Below, piece by piece: positions 23,846 through 32,294 of a DNA stretch of 64,000 nt. Both the position numbers and the translations under genes were made by a program. The first letter of the stretch is position 1. Each line of letters begins with the position of its first letter. This stretch comes from Chersky-840 sp963848335 (GTDB taxonomy: Bacteria > Actinomycetota > Acidimicrobiia > Acidimicrobiales > UBA8190), in assembly GCA_963848335.1 (NCBI GenBank), contig CAWKDD010000001.1, forward strand, positions 62,001 to 126,000, written 5' to 3'. Under the pieces are notes generated by a model. It was given only the letters and a program-made list of their open reading frames with translations. It had not been told where the DNA came from and searched no databases.

Positions 23846-26712
23846 GTCTGAGAAGAAGTGCGCGGGGCGCCATCCGGCGCAAGCCGGGCATCGTCCAGTG
23901 CGCGTTGGCAGTGGGGACGATAGCGCTTGTCGCAGGCGCACCCTTATTGCTCTTCGCGATGAAGACTGTACCGAATGCCGGCGACGTAATTCATGTGCTG
24001 GCTCATCCTGCTTTGCTTGCACGCACCTTGACGGGACCGGTCAGCGACGAAGCGATCGCGGGGATGATCTGGTTAATGGCCTGGGTGGCGTGGGCCTGGT
24101 TCGTTGCATGCATCGCCCTTGAGATCACCAGTCGCATTCGCGGGCGCACGGTGGCGAGGATTCCAGGCAGTCGGCACATCCAGTCGCTGGTGACGTACTT
24201 GGTAGGTGCCTCTCTTGCGATCGGGTCACCGGTCCGCCATATGGCACCGCTGAGACTCGAGATCGCCGGCGCCTCCGCCCCAATCCCCGCTTACCGGCTG
24301 CTCCCTGAGAGCACAGACGCATCCATGATTCCCAGGCGACCAACAGCACCGATCCACGAGGATGCCCTTCAGCTGTCACCGTCGGTGACGACATCAGCAG
24401 CTTCCGAGCGCCTCTATGTGGTTCGTCCCCGAGACACGCTCTGGTCGATCGCCGGGTCCGAGCTTGGTTCGCCTTTGAACTGGCCGCGCATCGCTGCCGC
24501 CAACTATGGCCGGATGCAACCAGACGGGGCTGAGCTCACTGATGATCATTGGATACGACCGGGTTGGCTGCTAGTGATCCCCCCTCTCGGAGAGGGTTTT
24601 GCTCTCGGCCCTCATTCAGAGGCTGCACCACCCGCCGATTCGACGACCGATCTCGAAGAGTCGACGGCTCCGATTGCAGCTGACCCAGCTTTCAGGAACC
24701 TAAGCACAGAGGGCGACATATCGGCCGCGGATACTCGCGGAATCGACAGAATCCGAGCCGGTTCCACTACGCCTCGCGACCAGCGAGTACTTCGCGGTAC
24801 GGGCGCCCCTCATCTGCCGGTAGCGCCTATTGGCTATGGACTGATGGGGGCCGGAATCGTGGCCTTGCTCGATCGCATGCGCCGTGCCCAGCAACGACTA
24901 CGCCCCACGGGCCTCCGGATCGCCTTGCCGAAGGGCGACCTAGCGGAATTGGAGCGTGGCTTGAGGGTTGCTGCCGACCCTGGATCTGCGGACTGGGTGG
25001 ATCTGAGCCTTCGCCTTCTGGCAGTCACAGTTCAGCGAGGTCAGGTGCCGATTCCCGCGATTTCGGCCGTGCGTCTCCAAAGCGATTTGGTCGAGATCGT
25101 TCTCGACGCGCCCGGCCCGGCTTCGTTCGCCCCGCCACCGTTCGAGAAGAGCTCTGACGGGTCGAGTTGGCTATTGAGCAAGAGCGGGAAACTACTCGAG
25201 GAGCTGCAGAACGATCCGGAGGTCGTGGGGATCGATGCGCCACTACCCTCACTCGTCACATTGGGACGAGACGACCTCGGAATCGTCATGGTCAATATCG
25301 AAAAGGCGGGTTCCGTCGCCGTTTCTGGAGCCGAGACAGACCCATTGATCCAGGCAATTGCCGTCGAAATGGCGACGGCAAAGTGGGCGGATCAGATCGA
25401 TGTCCTTCTCGTCGGCTTCGGACACGGAAACGACGGGCTCGAACGTGTTAGTCATGCGCCCTCCCTTCGCTCAGTGGTGGCAAGAATGGAGCGACGGACC
25501 CGGGAGCGCGCAGCTCTTCTTACTCTCGTCGACCGCGCCACGAACACGGAGACTCGTTGGGTGGAGGGTGGCGATGCATGGGACTTGTGTGTCGTCGTCT
25601 GCTCTCCCTCTGCATCTGCGAGTGACCCGGAGGCTCTGGACGACTTGATCAGAGTGGCCGGGGACGGATCACTGGGAGTCGCAGTTATCTGCGGTCGTGA
25701 TATGCCTTCGGCGCGGTTGGGCGTGCGTGCCGATAACGGACGCGTGTCGATTCAGGGCGGCGGTCGTGGATGGTCGTCGCTTTCGCACCAAGCGGTTCCC
25801 ACGAATTTTGCCGAGAGTGTCGCAGCCTTGGTGTCCGTGGCCTCCCAAACCGGAGGGGTGGCTCTCGATGAGGGCCCGTACGAGAATCTCCCACTCGCTA
25901 CACCTGCGCAGGCGTCCCTGACCCGAGATCATCTGATCGAGAGTGCCGCGGAAAGCGATGCAGCTAATCTTGTGACGCAGCCAACCATCCTGGTCCGCGT
26001 TCTCGGACCAGTTGAGATCTCCGGCGCGGCTCGGCAGTTCACCCGTGCGTGGGCAATCGAACTCATCGTGTACTTATCCATGCACCCAGGCGGGGTGGGC
26101 AATGAAGTGTGGGCAGCAGCACTGTGGCCAGACAAGGAGATGGCGCAAGCCAGTCTCCACTCCACCGCCTCGGCTGCTCGACGCTCCTTAGGTACAAGCG
26201 CCTCTGGCGACGACCATCTACCTAGATCCCGAGGCCGCCTGGCCCTCGGGCCTGCAGTCCGGACCGACTGGGACAGTTTCGTGAATCTCTCGCGGTCTTC
26301 GCTTCCCGAGGATTGGCAGGAAGCGTTGAGCTTGATTCGTGGACGCCCTTTCGAAGGGCTACGGTCACCTGACTGGGTCGTGCTCGAAGGTGTGCTTGCG
26401 ACTATCGAGGCGGTCGTGGTCGACTTGGCGTGCCGGTTTGCAGTGCACTGTTTGGAGCAGAGGCTCGATAGTCGTGGAGCTGATTGGGCGGCACGCCAAG
26501 GCCTCCGCGTGAGTCCGTATGACGAGCGGCTTTACCGTGTGCTCCTGAGGGCTGCCGATGCAGCCGGCAATCCGGCAGGTGTGGAGTCCATCATGACCGA
26601 GCTCATTCATCTTGTTGCCGACGATGTTGAGCCCTACGACGCGGTACATCCAGAGACCCTTGCGCTGTATCGCCAGCTCTCGCGGCGCTCTGTTGCTGCC
26701 CGAAATCACTGA
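23842..26712 (+). CDS. Transmembrane LysM / winged-helix / BTAD protein of the Tad operon
   Basis: 956-residue last gene of the operon, coupled to tadG by ATGA. Predicted by eye: membrane helices at about 17-40, 72-95 and 115-130, a LysM domain at 190-247 (YVVRPRDTLWSIAGSELGS), a fourth short helix at 328-344 followed by RMRRAQQRLRP, a middle domain (370-690) of unknown fold, an OmpR-like winged helix at about 716-803 (LGPVEISG, TRAWAIELIVYLS) and a BTAD domain at 808-950. With basic loops kept inside, four helices put LysM outside and the regulator domain in the cytoplasm. It could report wall or pilus state to transcription or to the pilus machine. LysM-BTAD proteins are known in actinobacterial Tad loci; their function is not established to my knowledge. 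Confidence 0.85.
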   Translation: MSLRRSARGAIRRKPGIVQCALAVGTIALVAGAPLLLFAMKTVPNAGDVIHVLAHPALLARTLTGPVSDEAIAGMIWLMAWVAWAWFVACIALEITSRIRGRTVARIPGSRHIQSLVTYLVGASLAIGSPVRHMAPLRLEIAGASAPIPAYRLLPESTDASMIPRRPTAPIHEDALQLSPSVTTSAASERLYVVRPRDTLWSIAGSELGSPLNWPRIAAANYGRMQPDGAELTDDHWIRPGWLLVIPPLGEGFALGPHSEAAPPADSTTDLEESTAPIAADPAFRNLSTEGDISAADTRGIDRIRAGSTTPRDQRVLRGTGAPHLPVAPIGYGLMGAGIVALLDRMRRAQQRLRPTGLRIALPKGDLAELERGLRVAADPGSADWVDLSLRLLAVTVQRGQVPIPAISAVRLQSDLVEIVLDAPGPASFAPPPFEKSSDGSSWLLSKSGKLLEELQNDPEVVGIDAPLPSLVTLGRDDLGIVMVNIEKAGSVAVSGAETDPLIQAIAVEMATAKWADQIDVLLVGFGHGNDGLERVSHAPSLRSVVARMERRTRERAALLTLVDRATNTETRWVEGGDAWDLCVVVCSPSASASDPEALDDLIRVAGDGSLGVAVICGRDMPSARLGVRADNGRVSIQGGGRGWSSLSHQAVPTNFAESVAALVSVASQTGGVALDEGPYENLPLATPAQASLTRDHLIESAAESDAANLVTQPTILVRVLGPVEISGAARQFTRAWAIELIVYLSMHPGGVGNEVWAAALWPDKEMAQASLHSTASAARRSLGTSASGDDHLPRSRGRLALGPAVRTDWDSFVNLSRSSLPEDWQEALSLIRGRPFEGLRSPDWVVLEGVLATIEAVVVDLACRFAVHCLEQRLDSRGADWAARQGLRVSPYDERLYRVLLRAADAAGNPAGVESIMTELIHLVADDVEPYDAVHPETLALYRQLSRRSVAARNH

Positions 26713-26731
26713 TGCTTCCCGAAATCACTGA
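26699..26731 (+). repeat. 14-bp direct duplication at the Tad operon end
   Basis: CCCGAAATCACTGA occurs at 26699-26712 and again at 26718-26731. The first copy contains the stop codon of the LysM-BTAD gene. It may be a small slippage duplication or a recombination scar. Confidence 0.8.
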
Positions 26732-26992
26732 CCTTCGCCTGCCTCTGTTACACCCAAGGACAAAGGTGGGGCAAACGGGAGAATCAAGGGATTCCACTAC
26801 CCGGCCCGTATCTGCCAGAGGCCCGTTGGCGGAACATGAAAGAGATTGGCGTGAAAGATCACGAAAAGTGAGAAAAGTGGGTTTCGAGGAGCATGTCATC
26901 CGGAGCGGATATTCGCCCGCACCCAAGTCGACTTGGACGGGGACCTTAGACTGTCGCGACGGGCGGACAGTCCGCTTGAGCGTGCAAGGGAC

Positions 26993-27421
26993 ATGGAAAT
27001 GGTAGCTAGGCGACTCACCACGCCTAAGGCCAAGGGTAGCGGCGCTGCCGCTAAGTCGCGCCGTAGGGACGAGCCTAACGGTAAGCGGAAGGGGGCCGGC
27101 GGTGGCGACGGCCCGAGCCCGTCCGATCGTGAGGCTGCCAAGGTCGCCGATGATGTCAACATTCAGCTTCGCAACGCTGGATTTCCGGAGACGGCCATCA
27201 GTTCTTGGTGGCGACTTCTCATCGACAAGGACGCAAACAAAACGCCGCGCAGGATCTGGGATTCTGGCGACTACGACACCCTGTGGGTGATCGTTAACAA
27301 GACTTTGCAACAAAAGCCCGCCTACCGAGCGGCGCTCGAGAAGGTTACGTCTATGCATTTTGCGGAGCGCCTGGCAGCTAGCCAGGAAGTGCAAGACCGC
27401 TTACTCGGATTCAAGCGCTGA
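26993..27421 (+). CDS. Hypothetical protein downstream of the Tad operon
   Basis: 142-residue protein, not recognised. ATG at 26993 with AAGGGA upstream. The first 55 residues are highly basic and glycine-rich (KSRRRDEPNGKRKGAGGG). The rest is a compact alpha-helical domain with AGFPETAISSWWRLLIDKD, RIWDSGDYDTLWVIVNK and HFAERLAASQEVQDRLLGF. The disordered basic tail suggests nucleic acid or surface binding, but nothing in the sequence proves it. Its composition matches the AT-richer island. Confidence 0.5.
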   Translation: MEMVARRLTTPKAKGSGAAAKSRRRDEPNGKRKGAGGGDGPSPSDREAAKVADDVNIQLRNAGFPETAISSWWRLLIDKDANKTPRRIWDSGDYDTLWVIVNKTLQQKPAYRAALEKVTSMHFAERLAASQEVQDRLLGFKR

Positions 27422-27450
27422 CTCTTTACTGTCGTCGTACGTTCCATCAC

Positions 27451-27732
27451 ATGTCCTCGGATGGTGCGGATTGGTGGTTGGCCAAGTGGCAGGCAAGCGA
27501 TCATCCCAGCGTTCAACAAGTTGCGACAATGCGGGCGTGGCTAGATCGATTGAATAACGACCCCAGGCAGGAACCATCCCAACTTGCTAGCCGAGAACAT
27601 CCGCATAAGCAAGACGAATTGCGCCTCACTTGGATCATTGATACGGAAGCGTTTGTAGTTCACGCTTTGGATCAAGATGATCAGCCCCGCGTTCTATACA
27701 TAGGCCAAACCATCCCCCCGGAATGGAAGTAG
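27451..27732 (+). CDS. Small hypothetical protein
   Basis: 93 residues, not recognised. It starts MSSDGADWWLAKWQASDHPS and ends with a beta-rich segment (LRLTWIIDTEAFVVHALDQ, VLYIGQTIPPEW). It lies 29 bp after the previous unknown gene on the same strand, so the two may be co-transcribed. No signal peptide or membrane helix. Confidence 0.45.
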   Translation: MSSDGADWWLAKWQASDHPSVQQVATMRAWLDRLNNDPRQEPSQLASREHPHKQDELRLTWIIDTEAFVVHALDQDDQPRVLYIGQTIPPEWK

Positions 27733-28371
27733 AACCCCCCTAGTCTACGAAGGCTCTGTAGGTGAGCTGACACGTACCAGCCTAGGCTCGGACCCGGCGC
27801 CCATGCGGGGGGCGTCCGACATCTCGTCGGCGCTGAACTTTCCTTCACGGCTTCACCGACTGGCACGGTCGGATGCTTGGCCGTTTCGCGGGCTGCCCTC
27901 GGTGCTGGAGTTCTTTGGCGCCGCCGCCTTCTTATACGACACTATGAGCGCCGACTTGCTACTCGCTTATGGGGACTTTCGAGTCCTCAGAATCGTGTTC
28001 ACGAGGACCGAATACTGCTTGCGGCAGTGGCTCATTCTTTGCCAGCGGCGGTGGAAAACGGACCGCTTGGCGATTGTCCGCTGGCGCCCGCCCGGAGATT
28101 TAGAGAATGGTCGGGTCGGAACCACACTGGGGCACTCGGGGCCTTTCGGCGAGCGTATGGACTCGACCAACCCCGGGCACCGTCGTCAGAGGAGTGCGTG
28201 GCGGGGGGCCCCAAGGTCGATCGACTGCTGACGTGCATCAGAGCACCTGAGAGCTGCGATTTCGTTCCAGCAAGATTCCGTGAGAGCTACACAGCGAGGA
28301 CGCCCGCAAGGTCTGCCGCGGACGATGCACTCGCCGCCTTGAAGGTGAGCGAAAACGAGGAGCATCGACCA
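27733..28371. other. Region upstream of ssb without a convincing gene
   Basis: 639 bp. Two overlapping open frames cover it (27803-28231 and an in-frame extension of ssb from 27877), but neither looks like a protein family. The region probably carries the ssb promoter and decayed or non-coding sequence. Confidence 0.4.
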
Positions 28372-28806
28372 ATGAGTAATGCGACGACCCTGTCCGGCAA
28401 CCTGACCCGAGATCCAGAGATTCGTTACACGCGAGATGGCCAGGCGAATGCGACGTTCGGTCTGGCAGTCAATCGTCGTTGGCAACCACGTGGATCCGAC
28501 GAGTGGGAAGAGGCCACCTCGTTCTTCGACGTAGTGTGCTGGCGGGATCTGGCCGAGAATGTCGCGCTGAGCTTGGTGAAGGGAGCTCGCGTGATCGTCA
28601 CCGGGAGGTTGGAGCAACACAGTTGGGAAACGGAGAATGGCGAGAGGCGCAGCCGAGTGGAGGTGACCGCAGAGGAGGTCGGTCCATCTCTGCGATTCGC
28701 CACCGCCGAGATCTCTCGGACCGAGCGTCGCGGTCCCGACCAGGCAGACCCTGCCGGACGCTCCGACCCAGTCGGTGAAGCCGAGGTCATCGGTATCGAC
28801 GCATGA
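28372..28806 (+). CDS. ssb: Single-stranded DNA-binding protein, paralogue without the acidic tip
   Basis: 144-residue SSB with one OB fold: LSGNLTRDPEIRYTRDGQA, FGLAVNRRWQP, TSFFDVVCWRDLAENVA and VIVTGRLEQHSWE. ATG at 28372 with GAGGAG upstream. The C-terminus (EAEVIGIDA) lacks the conserved acidic tip (usually DDDIPF-like) that recruits replication and repair partners, and the linker is short. Not next to rpsF/rpsR, so this is probably an accessory SSB. It may serve DNA uptake, recombination or another task; it lies near a Tad pilus operon. A strong hairpin follows the stop. Confidence 0.88.
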   Translation: MSNATTLSGNLTRDPEIRYTRDGQANATFGLAVNRRWQPRGSDEWEEATSFFDVVCWRDLAENVALSLVKGARVIVTGRLEQHSWETENGERRSRVEVTAEEVGPSLRFATAEISRTERRGPDQADPAGRSDPVGEAEVIGIDA

Positions 28807-28815
28807 CCGATTTGA

Positions 28816-28854
28816 CCCGGACTCGCGATGGCAGTTCGTCATCGCGAGTCCGGG
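28816..28854 (+). terminator. Strong terminator hairpin after ssb
   Basis: Perfect 15-bp arms, CCCGGACTCGCGATG (28816-28830) and its complement (28840-28854), with a 9-base loop. It begins 10 bp after the ssb stop. There is no T-run, as in many actinobacterial terminators. Confidence 0.85.
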
Positions 28855-28954
28855 CGGGTCGGGCTAACCCACACGTGAGGGGGCGTTGTCGCAAGTGAGC
28901 GATGTCCCCGGAGGTGCAGAGGTAAACTCATTGTTGAACTTCAAGGAAGCACAA

Positions 28955-29119
28955 GTGAGCTTTTCGACCGCAGTCGTCCTCACAAAACGCGAGGCATTCG
29001 AGGCTTGTGAAGCTTGCGCCGAAGCCGAGCGGGCACTCCTTCGGACGGGCCGAGCCGCAGAGGCGGGTCGGGTTGCCGCCCTGTTCGAGCTGATCGAGGG
29101 TCGCCTCGTGTCGACCTGA
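28955..29119 (+). CDS. Small hypothetical protein
   Basis: 54 residues from GTG 28955, preceded by AAGGAA. Helical and rich in Ala, Glu and Arg: REAFEACEACAEAERALLRTG, then RVAALFELIEGRL. A longer frame from 28886 is possible. Not recognised; converges on msrB. Confidence 0.4.
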   Translation: MSFSTAVVLTKREAFEACEACAEAERALLRTGRAAEAGRVAALFELIEGRLVST

Positions 29120-29143
29120 GTACCCTGTCGGTTCGGTGCCTCC

Positions 29144-29548
29144 TTACTGGCCTTCGCCGGGCTCGAACTCCAGTGACAGCGAGTTGATGCAGTAGCGCTG
29201 GCCAGTGGGGGCGGGGCCGTCGGGGAAGACATGGCCCAGGTGCCCGCCACAGCGGGCGCAGGTGACTTCGGTCCGGCGCATGCCGAACGAGGAGTCGTCG
29301 TGCTCGTTGATCACGCCGTCGGCGACGGCCTTGGTGAAGCTCGGCCACCCCGATCCCGAGTCGAACTTGTCGTCCGAGCGGAACAGCTCGGCCCCGCACG
29401 CCGCGCAGCGGAACAGGCCGGGGTCGTGCACGTCGAGCAGCGCGCCGGTCCATGCCGGCTCGGTCCCCTTCTCACGCAGGACGTGGTAGCGCTCGGGGTC
29501 GAGCTCGGCCTTCCACTCGTCCTCGGTCTTCACGATCTCAGGTGCCAC
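29144..29548 (-). CDS. msrB: Peptide methionine (R)-S-oxide reductase
   Basis: Repairs oxidised methionine (R epimer) in proteins. It has the two zinc-binding CxxC pairs (CAACGAEL and CARCGGHLGHVF), the family segments SGSGWPSF and DGPAPTGQRYCINSLSL with the catalytic Cys. The GTG at 29548, with GGGAGG seven bases upstream, gives 134 residues, the normal length. Longer in-frame sequence to 29653 is not conserved-looking. Monocistronic by position. Confidence 0.93.
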   Translation of the reverse strand: MAPEIVKTEDEWKAELDPERYHVLREKGTEPAWTGALLDVHDPGLFRCAACGAELFRSDDKFDSGSGWPSFTKAVADGVINEHDDSSFGMRRTEVTCARCGGHLGHVFPDGPAPTGQRYCINSLSLEFEPGEGQ

Positions 29549-29723
29549 TAATGCCTCCCTCGGGGGTCGTACGGGTCTGGTGAACATCTTCTGGAGCAAT
29601 CCCATGACCAGGTAACGCCGGCCGGGGGCCAACTGTTCCATTTCCCGGAGCAACTCAGGACCCCTTTGGTATCGTCACGCCCGAAACCGCTCCTGCCAGG
29701 GGGCACGCCCCGAAACCCACCCC

Positions 29724-30935
29724 ATGGACCTCCACGACAGCCCCGAGGACGCCGCCTTCCGCGCCGAAGCGCGTCACTGGCTCGAGGCCAACCTCACCGG
29801 CGAGTTCGCCGAGGCCCGGGGTCTAGGCCGCGCCGGCAAGCAGCACGAGGGCCGGGAGCTGCGCACCGCCTGGGAGCGCAAGCTCGGCGCCGAGGGGTGG
29901 ACGTGCGTGGGCTGGCCCGTGGAGTACGGCGGCCGGGGCGCCCCCATGGCGCAGCAGGTCATCTGGAACGAGGAGTACGTGCGGGCCGACGCCCCGGCCC
30001 GCGTCAACGTCATGGGAGAGGGACTCCTCGGCCCCACCCTCATCGCCTACGGCACCGACGACCAGAAGTCCCGGTTCTTGAACCCCATCCGTTGGGGGGT
30101 CGAGCTGTGGTGCCAGGGATACTCCGAGCCCGACGCCGGCTCCGACCTCGCCAACGTGCAGACCCGGGCGGTGCGCGACGGTGACGAGTGGGTCGTGACG
30201 GGCCAGAAGGTGTGGACCTCCTACGCCCAGTGGAGCGACTGGTGCTTCGTGGTGGCCCGCACCGACCCCGAGGCGCCGCGCCACAAGGGCCTCTCCTACC
30301 TTCTCGTCCCCATGGACCAGCCCGGGGTGGAGGTCCGGCCCATCCGGCAGATGACCGGCACCTCGGAGTTCAACGAGGTCTTCTTCGACGGGGCCCGCAC
30401 CGACGCCGACCTGGTGGTGGGGGAGGTCAACGACGGCTGGCGCGTGGCGCTCGCCACCCTGGCCTTCGAGCGCGGTGTGGGCCTACTGGGCGACATCGTG
30501 GGATTTCGCCGGGAGCTCGACCACCTCCTCAACATCGTCCGCACCAGCAACCGGGCCCAAGACCCCTTGCTGCGTGAGCGCCTGGCCGACGCCTGGATCC
30601 GTCTCTACATCCTCCGGCTCAACACCCTGCGCTCGCTCACCGGCGTGGACGGTCCGGTGGCCCCACCCCAGGCCTCGATCTCGAAATTGTTCTGGGCCAC
30701 CTGGCACCGCGACCTCGGCGAGCTGGCCATGGACGTCCTCGGAGCGCGGGCCGAGGTGGCCGAAGCTCTCCCCTACGAGCTCGGCGACCTGCAGCGCATC
30801 TTCCTGTTCAGCCGGGCCGACACCATCTACGGCGGCTCCAACGAGATCCAGCGCAACATCATCGGCGAGCGCGTCCTCGGGCTCCCGCCCGAGCCCAAGG
30901 TCGACGCCACCGCGAAGGGAGCCCCCACCCCATGA
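29724..30935 (+). CDS. fadE: Acyl-CoA dehydrogenase (FadE-like)
   Basis: FAD-dependent acyl-CoA dehydrogenase, 403 residues. Signatures: GWTCVGWPVEYGG, the FAD/substrate segment YSEPDAGSDLANVQT, WVVTGQKVWTSYAQ, and the C-terminal TIYGGSNEIQRNIIGERVLG. This ending is typical of FadE enzymes of actinobacterial steroid and side-chain catabolism, which often work as heteromers. It overlaps the following SDR by four bases (ATGA). The context (SDR, FadD3-like ligase, ADH) suggests steroid-ring or related cyclic acid degradation. Confidence 0.9.
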   Translation: MDLHDSPEDAAFRAEARHWLEANLTGEFAEARGLGRAGKQHEGRELRTAWERKLGAEGWTCVGWPVEYGGRGAPMAQQVIWNEEYVRADAPARVNVMGEGLLGPTLIAYGTDDQKSRFLNPIRWGVELWCQGYSEPDAGSDLANVQTRAVRDGDEWVVTGQKVWTSYAQWSDWCFVVARTDPEAPRHKGLSYLLVPMDQPGVEVRPIRQMTGTSEFNEVFFDGARTDADLVVGEVNDGWRVALATLAFERGVGLLGDIVGFRRELDHLLNIVRTSNRAQDPLLRERLADAWIRLYILRLNTLRSLTGVDGPVAPPQASISKLFWATWHRDLGELAMDVLGARAEVAEALPYELGDLQRIFLFSRADTIYGGSNEIQRNIIGERVLGLPPEPKVDATAKGAPTP

Positions 30936-31738
30936 CACCCCACGAGCCCCCGACACCGCCCATCCCCGTCCCGCAGCCGCCCGCGCCCCATGCCCTCCTC
31001 GAGGGCAAGGTGGTGGTGGTCACCGCCGCGGCCGGCACGGGCATCGGCTTCGCAACCGCCAAGCGCTGTGCCGAGGAGGGGGCGGTGCTCGTGATCTCCG
31101 ACGCGCACGAGCGGCGCCTCGGAGAGGCGGCCGAGGCGCTCGAGACGGTGTCTGGCACCAAGCCCCTGGCGCTGCCCTGCAACGTGACCCTCGAGGCCCA
31201 GGTACAGGCGCTGTACGACACGGTGATGTCCGAGCACGGCCGCATCGACGTCGCCATCAACAACGCCGGCCTGGGGGGCAACGCCCCCATCGTGGACATG
31301 ACCGACGAGCAGTGGTCGACGGTCCTCGACATCACCCTGACCGGCACCTTCCGGTGCATGCGGGCCGAGCTCCGCCGCATGTACGCCCAGGGGAGCGGGG
31401 TCATCGTCAACAACTCCTCGGTGCTCGGCTGGCGGGCCCAGGCCGACCAGTCGCACTATGCGGCGGCCAAGGCCGGAGTCATGGCCCTCACCCGCTGCGC
31501 GGCGGTGGAGGCCGCCGCCCACGGCGTGCGCGTCAACGCCGTGGCCCCCAGCCTGGCCCTGCACCCCTTCCTCAACCGCGTCTTCCCCGACGACGAGCTG
31601 GAGCGGCTGCGCCAGGCCGAGCTCTTCGGCCGCTCGGCCGAGACGTGGGAGGTCGCCAACGTCATGGTCTTCCTGGCCAGCGAGTACTCGTCCTACATGA
31701 GCGGCGAGATCGTCTCGGTGTCGAGCCAACACCCCTGA
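30932..31738 (+). CDS. SDR oxidoreductase (IpdF-like position and motifs)
   Basis: 268-residue SDR. The cofactor motif is VTAAAGTGIGFATA, an altered TGxxxGIG with Ala replacing Gly. Also seen are INNAGLGGNAPIVDM, the Ser in IVNNSSVLGW and YAAAKAGVMALTR with the catalytic Tyr and Lys. The layout next to FadE and FadD3-like genes resembles ipdF (Rv3559c), a steroid C/D-ring reductase of the KstR2 regulon, but assignment needs alignment. N-terminal proline-rich 20 residues are unusual. Ends one base before the convergent lipoprotein gene. Confidence 0.82.
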   Translation: MTPHEPPTPPIPVPQPPAPHALLEGKVVVVTAAAGTGIGFATAKRCAEEGAVLVISDAHERRLGEAAEALETVSGTKPLALPCNVTLEAQVQALYDTVMSEHGRIDVAINNAGLGGNAPIVDMTDEQWSTVLDITLTGTFRCMRAELRRMYAQGSGVIVNNSSVLGWRAQADQSHYAAAKAGVMALTRCAAVEAAAHGVRVNAVAPSLALHPFLNRVFPDDELERLRQAELFGRSAETWEVANVMVFLASEYSSYMSGEIVSVSSQHP

Positions 31739-31739
31739 G

Positions 31740-32231
31740 TCAGGTGACGACGAACCCCTGGGCGGTGGCGGACCCGTAGGGAGTGGTCACGGTGAGGGGC
31801 CCGGTGCTGGCCCCGGCCGGCACGACGACCTTGATCCTGGTCGGGGTCTTGTTCTTGATGGTCCCGGGGACATGGTTGAAGGAGACGCCGGTGGAACTCC
31901 CCAGGCGGAGGCCGTTGATGATCACGACTCCCCCGACCGGGCTCGACATCGGCTTGTAGTTGGCGATCCTCGGGCCCGTGTTGACGCGGACCTGCCCGGT
32001 CGGGCCGACCGCCACGCGTGGCGGCAGGGTCGTGTACGGAGCGGTCGTGGCGGGCGCTCGCGGCTTCGTCGTCGCCGGCGCCACCGGCACAGGCTTCGGC
32101 GCCGTGGCCGGGCTCGACCCCGAGCACGAGGCGCCCAGCACCGACGCCACCGCCACCAGCACGGCGAAGCGCCACCGATGTCGCACCACGCCTGCTCTCC
32201 GGGATGACCGACCTGCCATCGCGTCCATCAT
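31740..32231 (-). CDS. Lipoprotein with an IPT/TIG domain
   Basis: 163 residues, or 159 from ATG 32219. The signal peptide has a basic start, a hydrophobic core (FAVLVAVASVLGASC) and a lipobox ending at Cys, so it is probably lipid-anchored. A Pro/Thr/Ala-rich linker follows. The C-terminal IPT/TIG immunoglobulin-like domain shows GGVVIINGLRLGSSTGVSF and KVVVPAGASTGPLTVTTPYGSA. Such domains usually mediate adhesion or sugar binding. Divergent from the fadD3-like gene. Confidence 0.75.
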   Translation of the reverse strand: MMDAMAGRSSRRAGVVRHRWRFAVLVAVASVLGASCSGSSPATAPKPVPVAPATTKPRAPATTAPYTTLPPRVAVGPTGQVRVNTGPRIANYKPMSSPVGGVVIINGLRLGSSTGVSFNHVPGTIKNKTPTRIKVVVPAGASTGPLTVTTPYGSATAQGFVVT

Positions 32232-32294
32232 CGCACCGGGGGCGCGGTACGGCCGGGCTGTCAGGGCGTGTTCGGGTTTCGATAGCCTGACGGC

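Noticed and set aside
26712..27005. Short open frame starting on the stop of the LysM-BTAD gene
   Set aside because: Its first residues come from the 14-bp duplication, it overlaps the better-supported gene at 26993, and it has no family features.
27803..28231. 142-codon frame upstream of ssb
   Set aside because: Composition and sequence do not suggest a protein, it overlaps another open frame, and no clear ribosome site is present.
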